Assembly: GCA_904066235.2 (NCBI GenBank)
Contig: CAJFCV020000002.1
Span: forward strand, 6,200,001 to 6,264,000
Reading direction: 5' to 3'
DNA length: 64,000 nt
DNA from: Bursaphelenchus xylophilus
Taxonomy: Eukaryota > Nematoda > Chromadorea > Rhabditida > Aphelenchoididae
Below the pieces are notes generated by a model. It had not been told where the DNA came from. It was given only the letters and a program-made list of their open reading frames with translations, and did no database searches. The position numbers and the translations under genes were made by a program. Each line of letters opens with the position of its first letter. The stretch's first letter is position 1. Below, in pieces: positions 1 to 10,213 of this stretch.

Positions 1-162
1 GTTGTTATAGTTGCTGTTTCTCAAGTTCTAACACGTTTACAAGTCTATAGTTCCATTATAGAACCACAAAACTATCACATTGATCCTTTACTAGCTAGAT
101 CAACGCCTTTTTTGCCTCAGTTTAGATCCCGAGCCTGGGCGCAGTTCGCAGAACCCTCTATA

Positions 163-286
163 GACGGGCCTGCACGGGCCGGGCCGGGCCGGGCCAGGCC
201 CGTCACGGGCCGGGCCGGGCCGGGCCTGGAAAAAGACTAGACGGGCCGGGCCGGGCCGGTGATTAGACGGGCCGGGCCGCGGGCCG
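163..286. repeat. GC-rich CGGGCC simple repeat
   Basis: Degenerate tandem CGGGCC/GGCCC units in two blocks separated by a short AT-containing spacer around 230-240. Because the unit is nearly self-complementary it could form strong secondary structure. The apparent minus-strand reading frame across it is just Gly/Pro/Arg repeat and is not a gene. The rest of 1-429 holds nothing else recognisable apart from the start of the DCAF13 upstream region. Confidence 0.8.
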
Positions 287-429
287 AAAATCGGAAAAAT
301 AGGGTCTGCTGACCACCCCTGTGAGTATCTTTTCAGTGTGAGAGTTGACACACAAAGATAGAGACTTGACCGAATAAATTTTTTTGCGAAAATATTTTTT
401 TGGGGACTCAGTTTCTCAGTGCACTGAAA

Positions 430-1941
430 ATGTCTAAACTAAAGGTAAAAGTTATATCTCGGAATCCGGACGATTACCAGAGAGAAACCAAGAATGATAT
501 TTACAAAGGCAGGTCCCTTTTCTTATATCAATAATTTGTTCTTTAGCTCCCCGTAATTTCAACGCCCCGGAAGATCCGTTCAGACATCTAACAGAGTACA
601 CCAGAGCTCTGAATGCCGCGAAATTAGATCGGGTGTTCGCAAAACCGTTTATTTGCGCCCTGGACGGTCATTCAGAAGGTGTTCATATTCTATCCAAGCA
701 TCCTACAAGATTGTCAACTGTTCTCAGTGGTGCTCGTGATGGTCAAGTAAAGATTTGGCATTTGAATACAAAAAAATGCCTGACGACCATCCAAGCTCAC
801 ACAGGTCCAATTAACGGGCTTTCAGTGGACAGAGATTCTGGTGAAACCTATGTTACAGTTGGTCAAGATGCGCAGCTAAAGCTTTGGTCGTTGCCTGATG
901 TAGTCGCGGGAGATCTAAATGAACCATTGCATTCAATTCCCTTGGCTGATGTTCCTCAAGCCGTTTCCCATGTTGCGAATTCTTCAGACTTTGTGACTTC
1001 TGGAGATGGGATTTGTGTTTGGAAATTATATCGAGATTCTCCGATTAGAAAGTACGACATGGGACCCAACAGTATTCACAGTGTGACATGCAATCCCATC
1101 GAAGAGAGTGTACTCGCTGGTTGTTCGACAGACCGATCAATATTTTTAGTGGATTCTAGACAAAAGGTTCCCTTAACTAGGGTTGTTTTGAAATTGAGGA
1201 GCAACAAAATAGCATGGCATCCACTGGAAGCGTACTCCTTCTTGGCAGCCAATGAGGATTACAAGTAAGCGATTTGAATACCTGGAAGATTTTTCAGCGT
1301 ATATGCCTTTGACATGAGGTACCTGGATTCAGCTAGGATGGTTCATCAAGGTCACACTTTGGCTGTTACAGATGTAGATTACAGTCCGACAGGTCAAGAA
1401 TTTGTTGCCGGAAGTTATGATCGTTCGCTGAGAATGTTTAATGTGGACAGAGTCAAGAGCCGGTATGTTGGTCATAACTTTCAAATCCGCTTTTAGAGAA
1501 GTGTACCATGCTCCGAGAATGCAACACGTGGTCTCAGTGGCGTGGTCATTAGATAATAAGTACGTTCTTTCTGGAAGCGACGAATTTAATATCCGCCTCT
1601 GGAAAGCGTATGCATCTGAGAAATTGGGCCCAGTAAGTAAACGTTGTTATTATGTTATCTTCGTTTAGTTGCGACCACGAGAAAAGGCCGCCATGGAATA
1701 TAATGACAAACTGAAAGAAGCGTATCAACATCACCCAGCTGTCGGCAGAATCCTTAAGCACAGACAACTCCCCAAACCAATTTACGCTGCTACAAAGGAG
1801 TTACGAATCATTCGGGATTCACATCGGCGAAAGAAATTCAACCGGATATACAAGAGCAAATCTGGGGAAGAGGACATACCCAACAAAGTTGAGCCAATCG
1901 TTCAGGTTGGATTCGAGAACAAACCTTCATCGCATGAGTAA
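430..1941 (+). CDS. DCAF13: DCAF13/SOF1 WD40 small-subunit processome protein
   Basis: WD40 beta-propeller protein of the U3 snoRNP/small-subunit processome needed for 18S rRNA maturation; in animals it is also a CUL4-DDB1 substrate receptor. Exons 430-508, 547-1264, 1298-1462, 1497-1632 and 1669-1941 join in frame to 456 aa (human about 445). The N-terminus KVKVISRNPDDYQRET matches the family start. WD repeats follow (DGHSEGVHILSKHP, DGQVKIWHL, GQDAQLKLWSL, GSYDRSLRMF, GSDEFNIRLWKA). The Sof1-like basic C-terminus (REKAAMEYNDKLKEAYQHHP, HRQLPKPIY, HRRKKFNRI) is complete. Intron 1 keeps frame only with a GC donor (G|GCAGGT). It converges on BPNT1, with 82 bases between the two stop codons. 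Confidence 0.95.
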
Positions 1942-2023
1942 AGTATCTATTTCATTTGTTGATTGTTATATTCCATTAAATTGTTATACAAAATCGGAAT
2001 GTAAATATTAACATAAGGGCTGT

Positions 2024-3154
2024 TTAAATATGTGATATTAACTTCTCAGGCAGTTGGATTTTAATGTCCTCCGGGATCGCATCGACGAATGCTTCGTGGT
2101 CAAGACGTGGAGCCGTGGCTAACACTCCACCAGTGTTTCTGTGTTGAACATGTTCACCGTAGAGGATATCTCGGCCAGTGATATCCGTTAATCTCCCGTG
2201 CGCGGATTTCAGAACCGCCTCCGGGGCACACGTGTCCCATTTCTTGCACCCGTCGCTGGCGAATACATAGGCTGTCGCTCCTTCCAAACATCGCAGGACC
2301 TTGAAGCCAGCTCCTCCGACCTGCTCAACATCCTGAACCAGTTTGGCATTTTTCAAAGAATCCAGGGCACGGGTAACTTGAGGAGTAAGATGGCTTTTTG
2401 TTGTGACAACAACTTTGTTTTCGGTAGCTGGAAATTGAAATACGGGTAAATAAGGACTCCAATCTAACTTACGCTTCATTACCTGCAATCCAAAGGTTCC
2501 AATTCCAGCAATCGCCCAAATTGTTCGGCCGTTTTCGTGTCCTGGGTAGAACGGTTGATGGATAACACCGGCAATGGAGCGCTCTTGGTAAGCTATGCCA
2601 ATCAGAACCGTGACTTGCTCTAGGTCTTCTAAAAACAGAGATCGCAAATAAAGCCGAAACTTACTCGACATTGTTTTGACGGCCTTGGCAAATTCAGATG
2701 TCCCGTCTAGAGGATCAACCCAGATAACCACGTCCTCAATATTTGCTTTTTGAAATTCCTCACACACTTTACTGTCATATTCTAATACATCCGGACAGAT
2801 TCCGAGTTCCAAGTCGTCGACTGCAGTGGTGTTTTGTTCTTCTCCGATGATGGTTAGCTTGTTGTTGAATTTCGTTTGAAGCGACTTCTCGATACAATAC
2901 TGAGCCGAGCGATCAGCTTCGGTCTGAATATCCGCCTGTCCACCAGTACCTTTGTCCACAATCTTTAGGTCTGCAGAAGCAGTCACTTTCTGCAAAAAAC
3001 ATATTTTATCAAATATGTATACCTAAAAACAAAAAATGCGGGTAAACAATACCTTAATCACATTTCCAGCTGCCTCGGCCACTCGAACGCAAGAAGCGAC
3101 CAGTTTGGTGATAGCGTGAGCTTTGTTGAACATTTCTTCAATTGGTTGTGACAT
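2024..3154 (-). CDS. BPNT1: 3'(2'),5'-bisphosphate nucleotidase 1
   Basis: Mg2+-dependent, Li+-sensitive phosphatase of the inositol monophosphatase fold. It hydrolyses PAP to AMP in the sulfation pathway and also inositol-1,4-bisphosphate. Exons 3053-3154, 2665-2989, 2473-2628 and 2024-2427 give 328 aa (human 308). Metal-site motifs are visible: IIGEE near residues 81-85, WVDPLDGT near 124-131, and WDTCAPEAVL in the C-terminal half. The start is the first ATG, 19 nt below an AG acceptor-like site (TTTATTCCAG). Last member of a same-strand run TECR-EIF2B3-BPNT1. All metal ligands expected for the family are present. Confidence 0.95.
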
Positions 3155-3472
3155 TTTCGAATCAAGACTGCTGGAATAAATTTTAAAATAAAACGGTTTC
3201 AAAAACGGGTGGGAAATGATTACAAAGAAAGATTAGATCTCGTTTTGCTTCGGGGAGAGAAAACTACCTGCAGAATCATCCTTGATAGAATCAATCTTGG
3301 ACCGATGTTTGGTGACAGCGCTTTTATAAAAGCTTTTAAATTCACGCGCCTCTGGCGCATGAAAATTGTAAAGGAACAGATGACACATGGGTCAAGTCTT
3401 ATCTTCTTTATGCTTATCATTTATGAACAACAAACTTTGGAATTAACATAATTAACAACATTCAAAACGACT
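3155..3472. other. Intercistronic spacer BPNT1-EIF2B3
   Basis: A 318-base spacer between two minus-strand genes. It holds the presumptive trans-splice acceptor for BPNT1 (minus-strand TTTATTCCAG, about 3172-3181) and the EIF2B3 3'UTR. The frames seen here on both strands have no family resemblance. No RNA gene or repeat was recognised. Confidence 0.5.
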
Positions 3473-4975
3473 TTAGTAGTCTGCAATATTCATTTCCACT
3501 TCAGTTCGGATGAATTCGTTCTTAACGGAAGCTAAAAATGCAAAAGATGATATTTTATATAGGACACCTTACTTTTCATTTCCAGATTATGATCCTTGTC
3601 CACAATGCAGCCTTCTAACGTGCAATTGTCTCCGATTACAGCGCCTTCTGACACAATACATCTCGTAATTTTTGTGCCATTACCAATCTTGACATTGTTG
3701 AATATGATAGAATCCTCGATCTTCGCATTATTTAATATAACGCATCTCTCGCCGATACTCGACTTGACTATTTTCAAGTTTTCCAGTCCGATTTGTGTTC
3801 CCTTTCCCACTCTGCTCTTGATGACATGAACTTTGTTTCCCGGGAATTGTTCTTGTTTGAATTCGGGGATAAAAGGCGGATTTTGATCGAGAAGGGTCTT
3901 ATTCGCTTCGATGTATGCTCCCAGGGTATTACAACGAGCGATCGTGTTTACAGCCTCTCTGGTGGTTTTATATCCAAACAATCGTATACCGAATGGAGGT
4001 TCTACCTCGACGCCACGCCTCAATTCGAAAGCATGATCAACCAATTGCGGGTTTTGGAAAAGACGGCTTAAATCGTCTGGATCATACTGTTTCTCGACGA
4101 GAAAGGGGATAAGGTCAGCCTTTATCATTGTGATATCTCTATAAAAAGTTTAGTAACTCGTAGAGACAACTACAGCAATTCTCTTACCGCTCCCATTCCA
4201 AAACGTGTAAAATTCTCTTGTCCATCAAATAGACATGACAATCTATGTGATTACAAGTCAGTTCTACATCCTTGAGACGACTAATTATTTGTGGGTCCAG
4301 ATCAATGACATCGCTCTCGAGGTCTTCTTCTGATTGAAGATAAACCACCTGCCCTGTTGACGAAGATAAAGCAACAAAATCTCTATCTAAATATCAATTA
4401 TTGACATATTTTCTCAGGCATACATTTTTGCATTTCCTTAGGACCCGGAGCTGTTGAATTACAGGCTTGGTTGGATAGGAGAACAGTCATAATCGACTTT
4501 CTAGTACGATGGAAGTCGATCATATTTCTCAGATTAATATCTGATACAAAATCGCATCCCATCAAGATGAAATCGCTCTAAACTAATAAAAAGCACTTCA
4601 AACACTTACCGTAATTTTATTAGCAAAATGCCTGAGGACATCGGCCGTTCCCCAATCCTCTTCTTGAGGTCCCGGAGAAACAACTTCTACTTCTAGTCCA
4701 GGAAGAGCTGGCAAAGACCCTGAGTCCAATAAGCCCTTTATCTGAACACAGTTATCTTCATTGGCAATGAGAAGAACATCTAAAGCCGGATTGAAAGTCA
4801 TTTACACCTTACTATTAATTCCGTTTTCCGAAAGAACATGAAGAGGGTACCAGAATAAAGGAAGATTGGCCAGAGGCAATAAGGCCTTGGACACGTGCTC
4901 GGTCACATTCAACATTCGATTCCCAATACCACCAGCAAGAACTACAGCTTGGAATGACGGAAACTTTGCGACCAT
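3473..4975 (-). CDS. EIF2B3: Translation initiation factor eIF2B subunit gamma
   Basis: Gamma subunit of the eIF2B guanine-nucleotide exchange complex; pairs with epsilon in the catalytic subcomplex that recycles eIF2-GDP. Exons 4813-4975, 4610-4779, 4424-4577, 4188-4386, 3573-4138 and 3473-3531 join to 436 aa (human 452). The N-terminus has the nucleotidyltransferase-like signature FQAVVLAGGIGNRM (about residues 8-21). Residues after about 290 are left-handed beta-helix hexapeptides (for example GENxKIV, NNAKIEDSIIFNNVKIGNGT, GAVIGDNCTLEGCIV). Two introns are only 33 nt (4780-4812) and 32 nt (4578-4609). The ATG directly follows TTTTGTTTAG, as expected for a trans-splice site, and lies 157 bases below the TECR stop. 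Confidence 0.94.
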
Positions 4976-5132
4976 CTAAACAAAAGATAAAGGTTATAAA
5001 CATTTGGTTACAGTATTTGTTTGGATTTAAAACTAAATGCGTGAAAAGTATTTACCAATAAACATAATTTATTATAACCACGGACAAAAATAAACTATGG
5101 CAAGATATGTCGGCATTTTGACGTTAAACCGC

Positions 5133-6678
5133 TTAACACAGGAAGGGAATGATCGGCTTTCTATTCTTGGGATAGTTAGGGAATTCTTTCTTGTAATTAC
5201 GATGCTTCCCATCGGCCCAGATTTTCATTTGAATAAATCCAGCAGTTGTGAAGAGAAGGGCTAAAAAATTTACGTACAGGGCGGGGCATTTTTGTGGCCG
5301 ATTTGAATTGACTATAGCAACTTCTTTGTTTTTTGTGCCAAATGTTAAGATTCTTTTTTTCCCTGAATCCTCAGAATTTCCCGTTGTGTTTGATAACAAA
5401 TATGTTATCCCTATTTACAGTAAAAGTTAACAATAAAAAAAAAAGAGAATCTTAAGATTTGGCCCAAAAAAAAGAAGATACAGTCAGAGATCGCCACGGC
5501 TCCGGAGCCGTGATAAAAAACCCTGATAATTTTGCACCGTGCGGATTTGAACGTTTTGGGTCGTCGCTGCGAAAACCGCGAAAAAAGGTCCCAATTTTTC
5601 GCAGCGACAAAACATTTTTTTCAGAGTGCGACAGAAACAGCGGAAAAACCGCACGGTGCAAAATTATCAGGACTTTTTGTCCCGACTGTTATTAAACCAT
5701 AAAAATTACCTGGAAGACTCTGTGTGAAGACAGAGAAGGCAATCCAAGATCCGACCTCGTAAGTGTAATTAGGGCAACTGACAAGGTTGTACAAATTGGT
5801 AAACGGATTGGAATCGGGATAAGGGATTTTCCTTTCCTTAGTGCCCTCAGGTCTCAAGTTTCTCAATAACAAATGAATTGAAAAGTTACCTAAAATAATA
5901 AAATCATAAATTATACGACTTGCCAAGTTCACAAAGAGCAAATGCAGCGACACCTCCATATAATTGCAGGTCCCCGAGAACTGGTGGAGTGTAAAGCGGA
6001 TGGTTGATGAAGTATGAAATGAAAGCAGCAAATCCCCAGTAGTAAGAACAGTTCTGAAAAAGAGATCCTTCGTTATGAAAAACAAAATACCTTGAACAAA
6101 TTAGTAAATGGCATCGTCCCGTTACTGAACCTGTGAACAAATTGGGTCTCGTATAATCTCTTTATATAATGGAAGGAATGACAGATCAACGCCAAGGTAA
6201 CAGCATGATGAACCGGCTTTGAGACAAGATCTAAAACATATACAACGCCAAATTTCTACATACTTCCATAAATAAATGAAGGTCGGAGGTAAAATATGGG
6301 GTAAACAAAGAGAGGACCGGCATATTCGAACAAGAAAACTGTCTTCCATCCAATTTGAGGACCCAAGTCCCTGTAATACAAAGCCGAGCCATTAGAAAGC
6401 TTGAGATTAGACACCAATTCTTCATCATTCAGAGTTTTCTCCTTTGGCCCCAGGCGCAGAGCAATCCTCTCCACACTCAAGTGTTCTAAACCGCAAACGC
6501 TATAGAATTATCCATCACCTACTTTTGGAACTCAACTTCGCTTTGATGCTTTTGATATTATCATTTGGAGACACCTAAAATTTAGATAATTATACCATTA
6601 TTAACAATAACCCACGTCCTCAATCAAAATGTGCGACTTATTGGGGGCTTTGACGTTGTATAACTCCAGGGAGAACAT
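5133..6678 (-). CDS. TECR: Very-long-chain enoyl-CoA reductase (TECR family)
   Basis: ER membrane enzyme for the last step of very-long-chain fatty-acid elongation, reducing trans-2-enoyl-CoA with NADPH. Exons 6616-6678, 6523-6574, 6264-6485, 6091-6230, 5924-6053, 5710-5889 and 5133-5260 give 304 aa (human 308). It has an N-terminal ubiquitin-like region, then the steroid-5-alpha-reductase-type membrane domain: YRDLGPQIGWKTVFLFEYAG, FVHRFSNGTMPFTNLFKN, YYWGFAAFISYFINHPLYTP, RKIPYPDSNPFT, SCPNYTYEVGSWIAF and C-terminal KHRNYKKEFPNYP. Intron 5890-5923 uses a GC donor (G|GCAAGT). Intron 5261-5709 carries a foldback element. TTTTCAG lies 8 nt before the ATG. First gene of the candidate three-gene operon. 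Confidence 0.95.
5495..5512. repeat. 18-bp perfect palindrome in TECR intron
   Basis: CACGGCTCCGGAGCCGTG is a perfect palindrome just outside the 23-bp inverted repeats of the foldback element in the same intron. Its role is unknown; it may be an additional terminal part of that element. Confidence 0.7.
5522..5671. mobile_element. MITE-like foldback element in TECR intron 6
   Basis: Perfect 23-bp inverted repeats at 5522-5544 and 5649-5671 enclose a second nested inverted repeat (GTCGCTGCGAAAA at 5563-5575, complement at 5596-5608). It is GC-richer than the rest of the intron and has no coding capacity. The element accounts for much of the 449-base length of an intron whose neighbours are 33-41 nt. 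No clear target-site duplication was identified. Confidence 0.65.
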
Positions 6679-7981
6679 TATGTTCTCTGAAAAGAAAGAA
6701 ATAATTGCAAGAAGTCGCTTAAATAAGGGTAACTAAAGAAACGGTCCATAAATGGCGTGATTACGGGTGGCGGCAGTGAATTCAAGATAAATTGATAAAT
6801 AAACAGCACAGAAACAGAATACTATTATTCAGCGCTTCAGCCTCCTTCGAAAAAACGCGAATGCAACATATTTTTCTAAAAAATACATCCAGAAAATGGG
6901 TCATTGTTTCAACCGGGATGACGCAATTTGTAGAAAGAGCTCAAAGTGACCTAAAAACGTTTTTATTTCTGTTGACAACAAACACAAGTGAAATGTGGAG
7001 GTGATGGCTTAAACTTAAACTGATGAACAACAATACGAATCTATAAAGGAAAACAGTGCAGGTCAATCTTATACAGAAAGAAACCAAAACTAATATTTGC
7101 GGGTCTATGTTTTGCGGATTGTGCAGCTTTTCTGTCATTTGTAAATAGAAGGAACATGATTTTAAAAATTGACTCTCTTGGACTTGAGAAATTTTTGGCT
7201 TTTTGGTCTTTAAATTTGTTTCAGGCAAAAAGCAACAAGGGTATTGTCTGCAATTACCATTAGGGCATAGATCTAAAAAAAGATTTCCAGAAGATTGGAA
7301 AAGCCCCATCATTGTCCGGTCGGCATAGGGCTTAAAGATGGTCACCATGCGCAATCTCTGTGTGCACAGGATGCCTACTCCCCCATTTTGCCGAAAAAGC
7401 CAAAAAATTTCCAAGTCCGAAAGAGTCAATTGAAAATTATTCCGGAAAATTTCTAACAATAAGGTTGTACCGGTGTCGCGGTCCAGAAATCAATCTCAAA
7501 ACCTCGGAGGTACCGTAAATTGTTGATGTAAAATCTAGAAATTATGGTAAAAATGACGGGTCGCACGCAATTTTAACAATCAAAAGTTTGGGAAAGATTG
7601 ATTCAGAATTGACGGGGAAACTAACCAAAACAGCTTCGAGTGGCCCACCCTGTATAATGACTTAAAACATATCATTTCATTATATGTAAATTTTGGCAGG
7701 TGCATCAATAACATATCGAATTACGCTGTTTTGCATCGACTATACCATTATCTTTAACATTCATTGTTTTACGACCTTTCTTTGCTCCTAAATTGTTATC
7801 AATCTTTTAATTTCGGGAGATAAAACAACAGGAGATGTTAAGTACGCCGAAAACTAGACGTGCTTTTTGACGCATTACAAAAAGAATGCCTATCAAATTC
7901 TCAATTTTCCGCGTTTATTGGTACTGAAAGCTTTATAAATTTGATGTAGGACTTATTAGTTTTCCTTATACAGTAGCTGTC
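6679..7981. other. Intergenic region without recognised gene
   Basis: About 1.3 kb between the TECR start and the EF-hand gene. A 172-codon minus-strand frame at 6941-7459 has composition and cysteine scatter unlike a conserved protein and no family signature. Near 7647 a sequence CCACCCTGTA resembles the TACAGGG-type end of transposons, but no partner end was found. No tRNA or other RNA gene was seen. Confidence 0.4.
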
Positions 7982-8321
7982 TCAAGGGAGATTCCTTTTG
8001 GCCCATTCGTTGTATTGAATTCGGTAATAATGAACGAACTCTTCTTTCTCGACTTTCCCATCTCCATTCTTATCCAGGCTCTAAAATAATATAAAAAAGT
8101 GTAGAAAAACTTGCCTTTACATCACTCTGCGGAAGCAGTTTTTCAATAATTCTTGCTGCATTTTCTACTGGAATTTTGTCCGCTTTGTTTTTGTTGATGT
8201 AATCAAATACTGACAATGACAGTATTTATTTATGTAAGCATTACTTACTCTTTGTGGCCTCATCGTCCAATCCTGCGTCTATTACAGTAAGACAACATAG
8301 AAATAGTGCAATTATTTTCAT
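7982..8321 (-). CDS. Small secreted EF-hand protein
   Basis: Exons 8249-8321, 8115-8209 and 7982-8080 join to an 88-aa protein. Residues 1-16 (MKIIALFLCCLTVIDA) form a classical signal peptide, so the product is probably secreted or in the secretory lumen. One canonical calcium-binding EF-hand loop, DKNGDGKVEKEE, lies near residues 57-68, with ligands at positions 1, 3, 5, 9 and 12. The upstream helix-loop region (FDYINKNKADKIPVENAARI) looks like a degenerate first EF-hand. Intron 2 (8081-8114, 34 nt) keeps frame only with a GC donor (AAG|GCAAGT). Family assignment beyond EF-hand is not possible. Confidence 0.8.
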
Positions 8322-8735
8322 GCCGGTTATCCTAATCCGCTGTTTGTGAACTCTTTCCCGTTAAATAGGTTACTCTTTCCATTGAAAACACGTTTCTGAT
8401 GGGTGTGACCACCCATCAGAATAAGTGGTCATATCCCGGATTGTTACAGATTATTTCCTGATTCAATGGTTTGTTTACGAACATATTTTGTGTAAAATAA
8501 GTAACTAGAATTGTAAGAATGGCCGATTTGCAAATCACAATGTGACTTTACTCTTTGCATTAGAAATCCGAAATATGAGAAACAAAAGTTCGCCCAATCA
8601 AAGTTCAGACGATAAAAATAATTTTGCCTAAGGTGATAAGCCTCTGATAATGCGAATTTACTTTAATAACTACTTCCAAAAATTGTCGCAGTCTTACATG
8701 AATTTCTAAGATTTAAGATCGGAGAGAGTGGAAAG
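8322..8735. other. Divergent intergenic region, EF-hand/ZIP
   Basis: A 414-base region between divergently transcribed genes, so it should hold both promoters. It contains a short hairpin (CTGATGGGTG at 8396-8405, its complement at 8410-8419). Otherwise it is AT-rich with no recognised motif or gene. Confidence 0.45.
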
Positions 8736-10083
8736 ATGGAGTTCTTAACATTGAAGATCATCTTGCTGGTGTTTATGGGCATCGTCCCGTTTGTGTTTGC
8801 TCTAATTCCTTTGCAAGTAAGTAGCCTCAACACGAAGATCAACTACTTTTTAACCGGTCTGTTTACGGTGTGTGTCACGAAATGTCAAAAGAGCTCGGTT
8901 TTTTGTGACATTTTGTCCAGGACTCCGTAAAAATCCCAATTCGAATATAGTTGTTCTTGCTTTTGATTATGATTTTACAACACAATCTGTATTGTAGTTG
9001 TATAAAGTTCTGGTCAAATCCAAGGGACGATTGGGAAAGAATGCGGAGACTACCATCTCGTTGTTGTCCTGCTTTTGTGGAGGCGTAATCCTTGGAGTTT
9101 GTTTGATTGAAATGTTGCCAGACGCCAGGTAAGGCAAGAAATCATTACATTAAACGTAATACTTTTTCAGGGAAGACTGGGAGAAAGCCAAGGGCTATAT
9201 GGAATACGAGAGTGACTACCCTTATGTGGAGTTGCTAACGGGAGTCGGATTCTTCATTGTCTACTTCGTAGAGGAGTTTCTGAACCAAATGTGTGGATTA
9301 AAACATGATCATGAGGATGAGGGGGTCGACGAAGTCTTATCGTATGTTTATTGTAAAAGAATATCGCACAATAATCGATTTCATAAATCCAAGGACACTG
9401 CGAAATAAAACAAAATCTGTTTCAGAACATTTGACTCTGATTTTGACGAAGCTCCTGAAAACGTCAGAGACAAAAGAGATGCCGATTTGAATCCCTTGAA
9501 AGATGTCCACTCCAAGAAGGGGATTACCAACGTTCTGGCATTTGTCCTCGCTCTTGTCTTTCACACTTCCTTGGAAGGATTTGCTTTTGGAGTTCAGAGA
9601 AATGTGATTTCAATGTCCTCGCTTTTCTTTGGGATCATCACTCACAAAGCTTTGGTGGCCTTTAGTTTTGGGATGAACTTGGCCAAACACTTGTCTCATA
9701 ACAAGATCCTGGTGGTCATCTTGGTCTGCATTATCTCCTTATCCAGTCCCGTTGGTGGAATGATCGGGATTTTGATAGAAGTGAGCCAAATCTACGCTTT
9801 GATCTGCAACTTCCTGTCTAATTCATGAAATTTTAATTCGTATTTTAGAACTCAGAAATGGATGCGACTTCCCGTTTTGTCGTCTCTACCATACTCACCA
9901 GTTTCTCGGTTGGAACTTTTATTTACATTGCCTTCTTCGAGGTAGGAAATGTCACTTTTATTCATTGTTTAGGTTTTGGCCCCAGAACATGCAAATCATC
10001 AGCCTCCGTTGCTAAAATGGGGTTCTTGTTGTTTGGGATACTTCACAATGGCCGGATTCTTGGCCTACAAGCAAGAAGAGTGA
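8736..10083 (+). CDS. ZIP (SLC39) metal-ion transporter
   Basis: Multi-pass transporter that moves Zn2+ or similar divalent metals into the cytosol. Exons 8736-8816, 8998-9128, 9171-9341, 9426-9780, 9849-9941 and 9973-10083 join to 313 aa, typical of the ZIP I/II subfamilies. Hydrophobic helices include KIILLVFMGIVPFVFALIPL, SLLSCFCGGVILGVCLIEML and VELLTGVGFFIVYFVEEFLN. A histidine/acid-containing cytosolic loop (LKHDHEDEG) lies between helices III and IV. Helix IV has the metal-path signature FHTSLEGFAFG and helix V has HKALVAFSFGMNL. Intron 1 (181 nt) carries an imperfect inverted repeat around GTCACGAAATGTC. Convergent with the arrestin gene (130 bases between stops). Confidence 0.93.
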
Positions 10084-10213
10084 CCTCTTCTTTGATCTCC
10101 ATTATTTGTAAATACAGTAATCTTGTTGTCTGTTGTGAACCTAGTAATCGATAAAGTATTTTTTATTAAGCATGACCTTATGTAATACATATCCGTTGTG
10201 AAGTATGAGTGTG

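Noticed and set aside
100..351. 83-codon minus-strand frame over the CGGGCC repeat
   Set aside because: It is low-complexity Gly/Pro/Arg produced by the simple repeat, with no family pattern.
430..546. GT donor at 513 for DCAF13 intron 1
   Set aside because: Using this GT gives a stop codon right after the junction (AGC TCC CCG TAA); only the GC donor at 509 keeps the conserved frame.
6941..7459. 172-codon minus-strand frame
   Set aside because: No domain, odd composition, no splice context and no adjacent coding exons; most likely chance.
7637..7660. CCACCCTGTATAATG as a transposon end
   Set aside because: No complementary TACAGGGTGG end was found nearby, so an element cannot be delimited.
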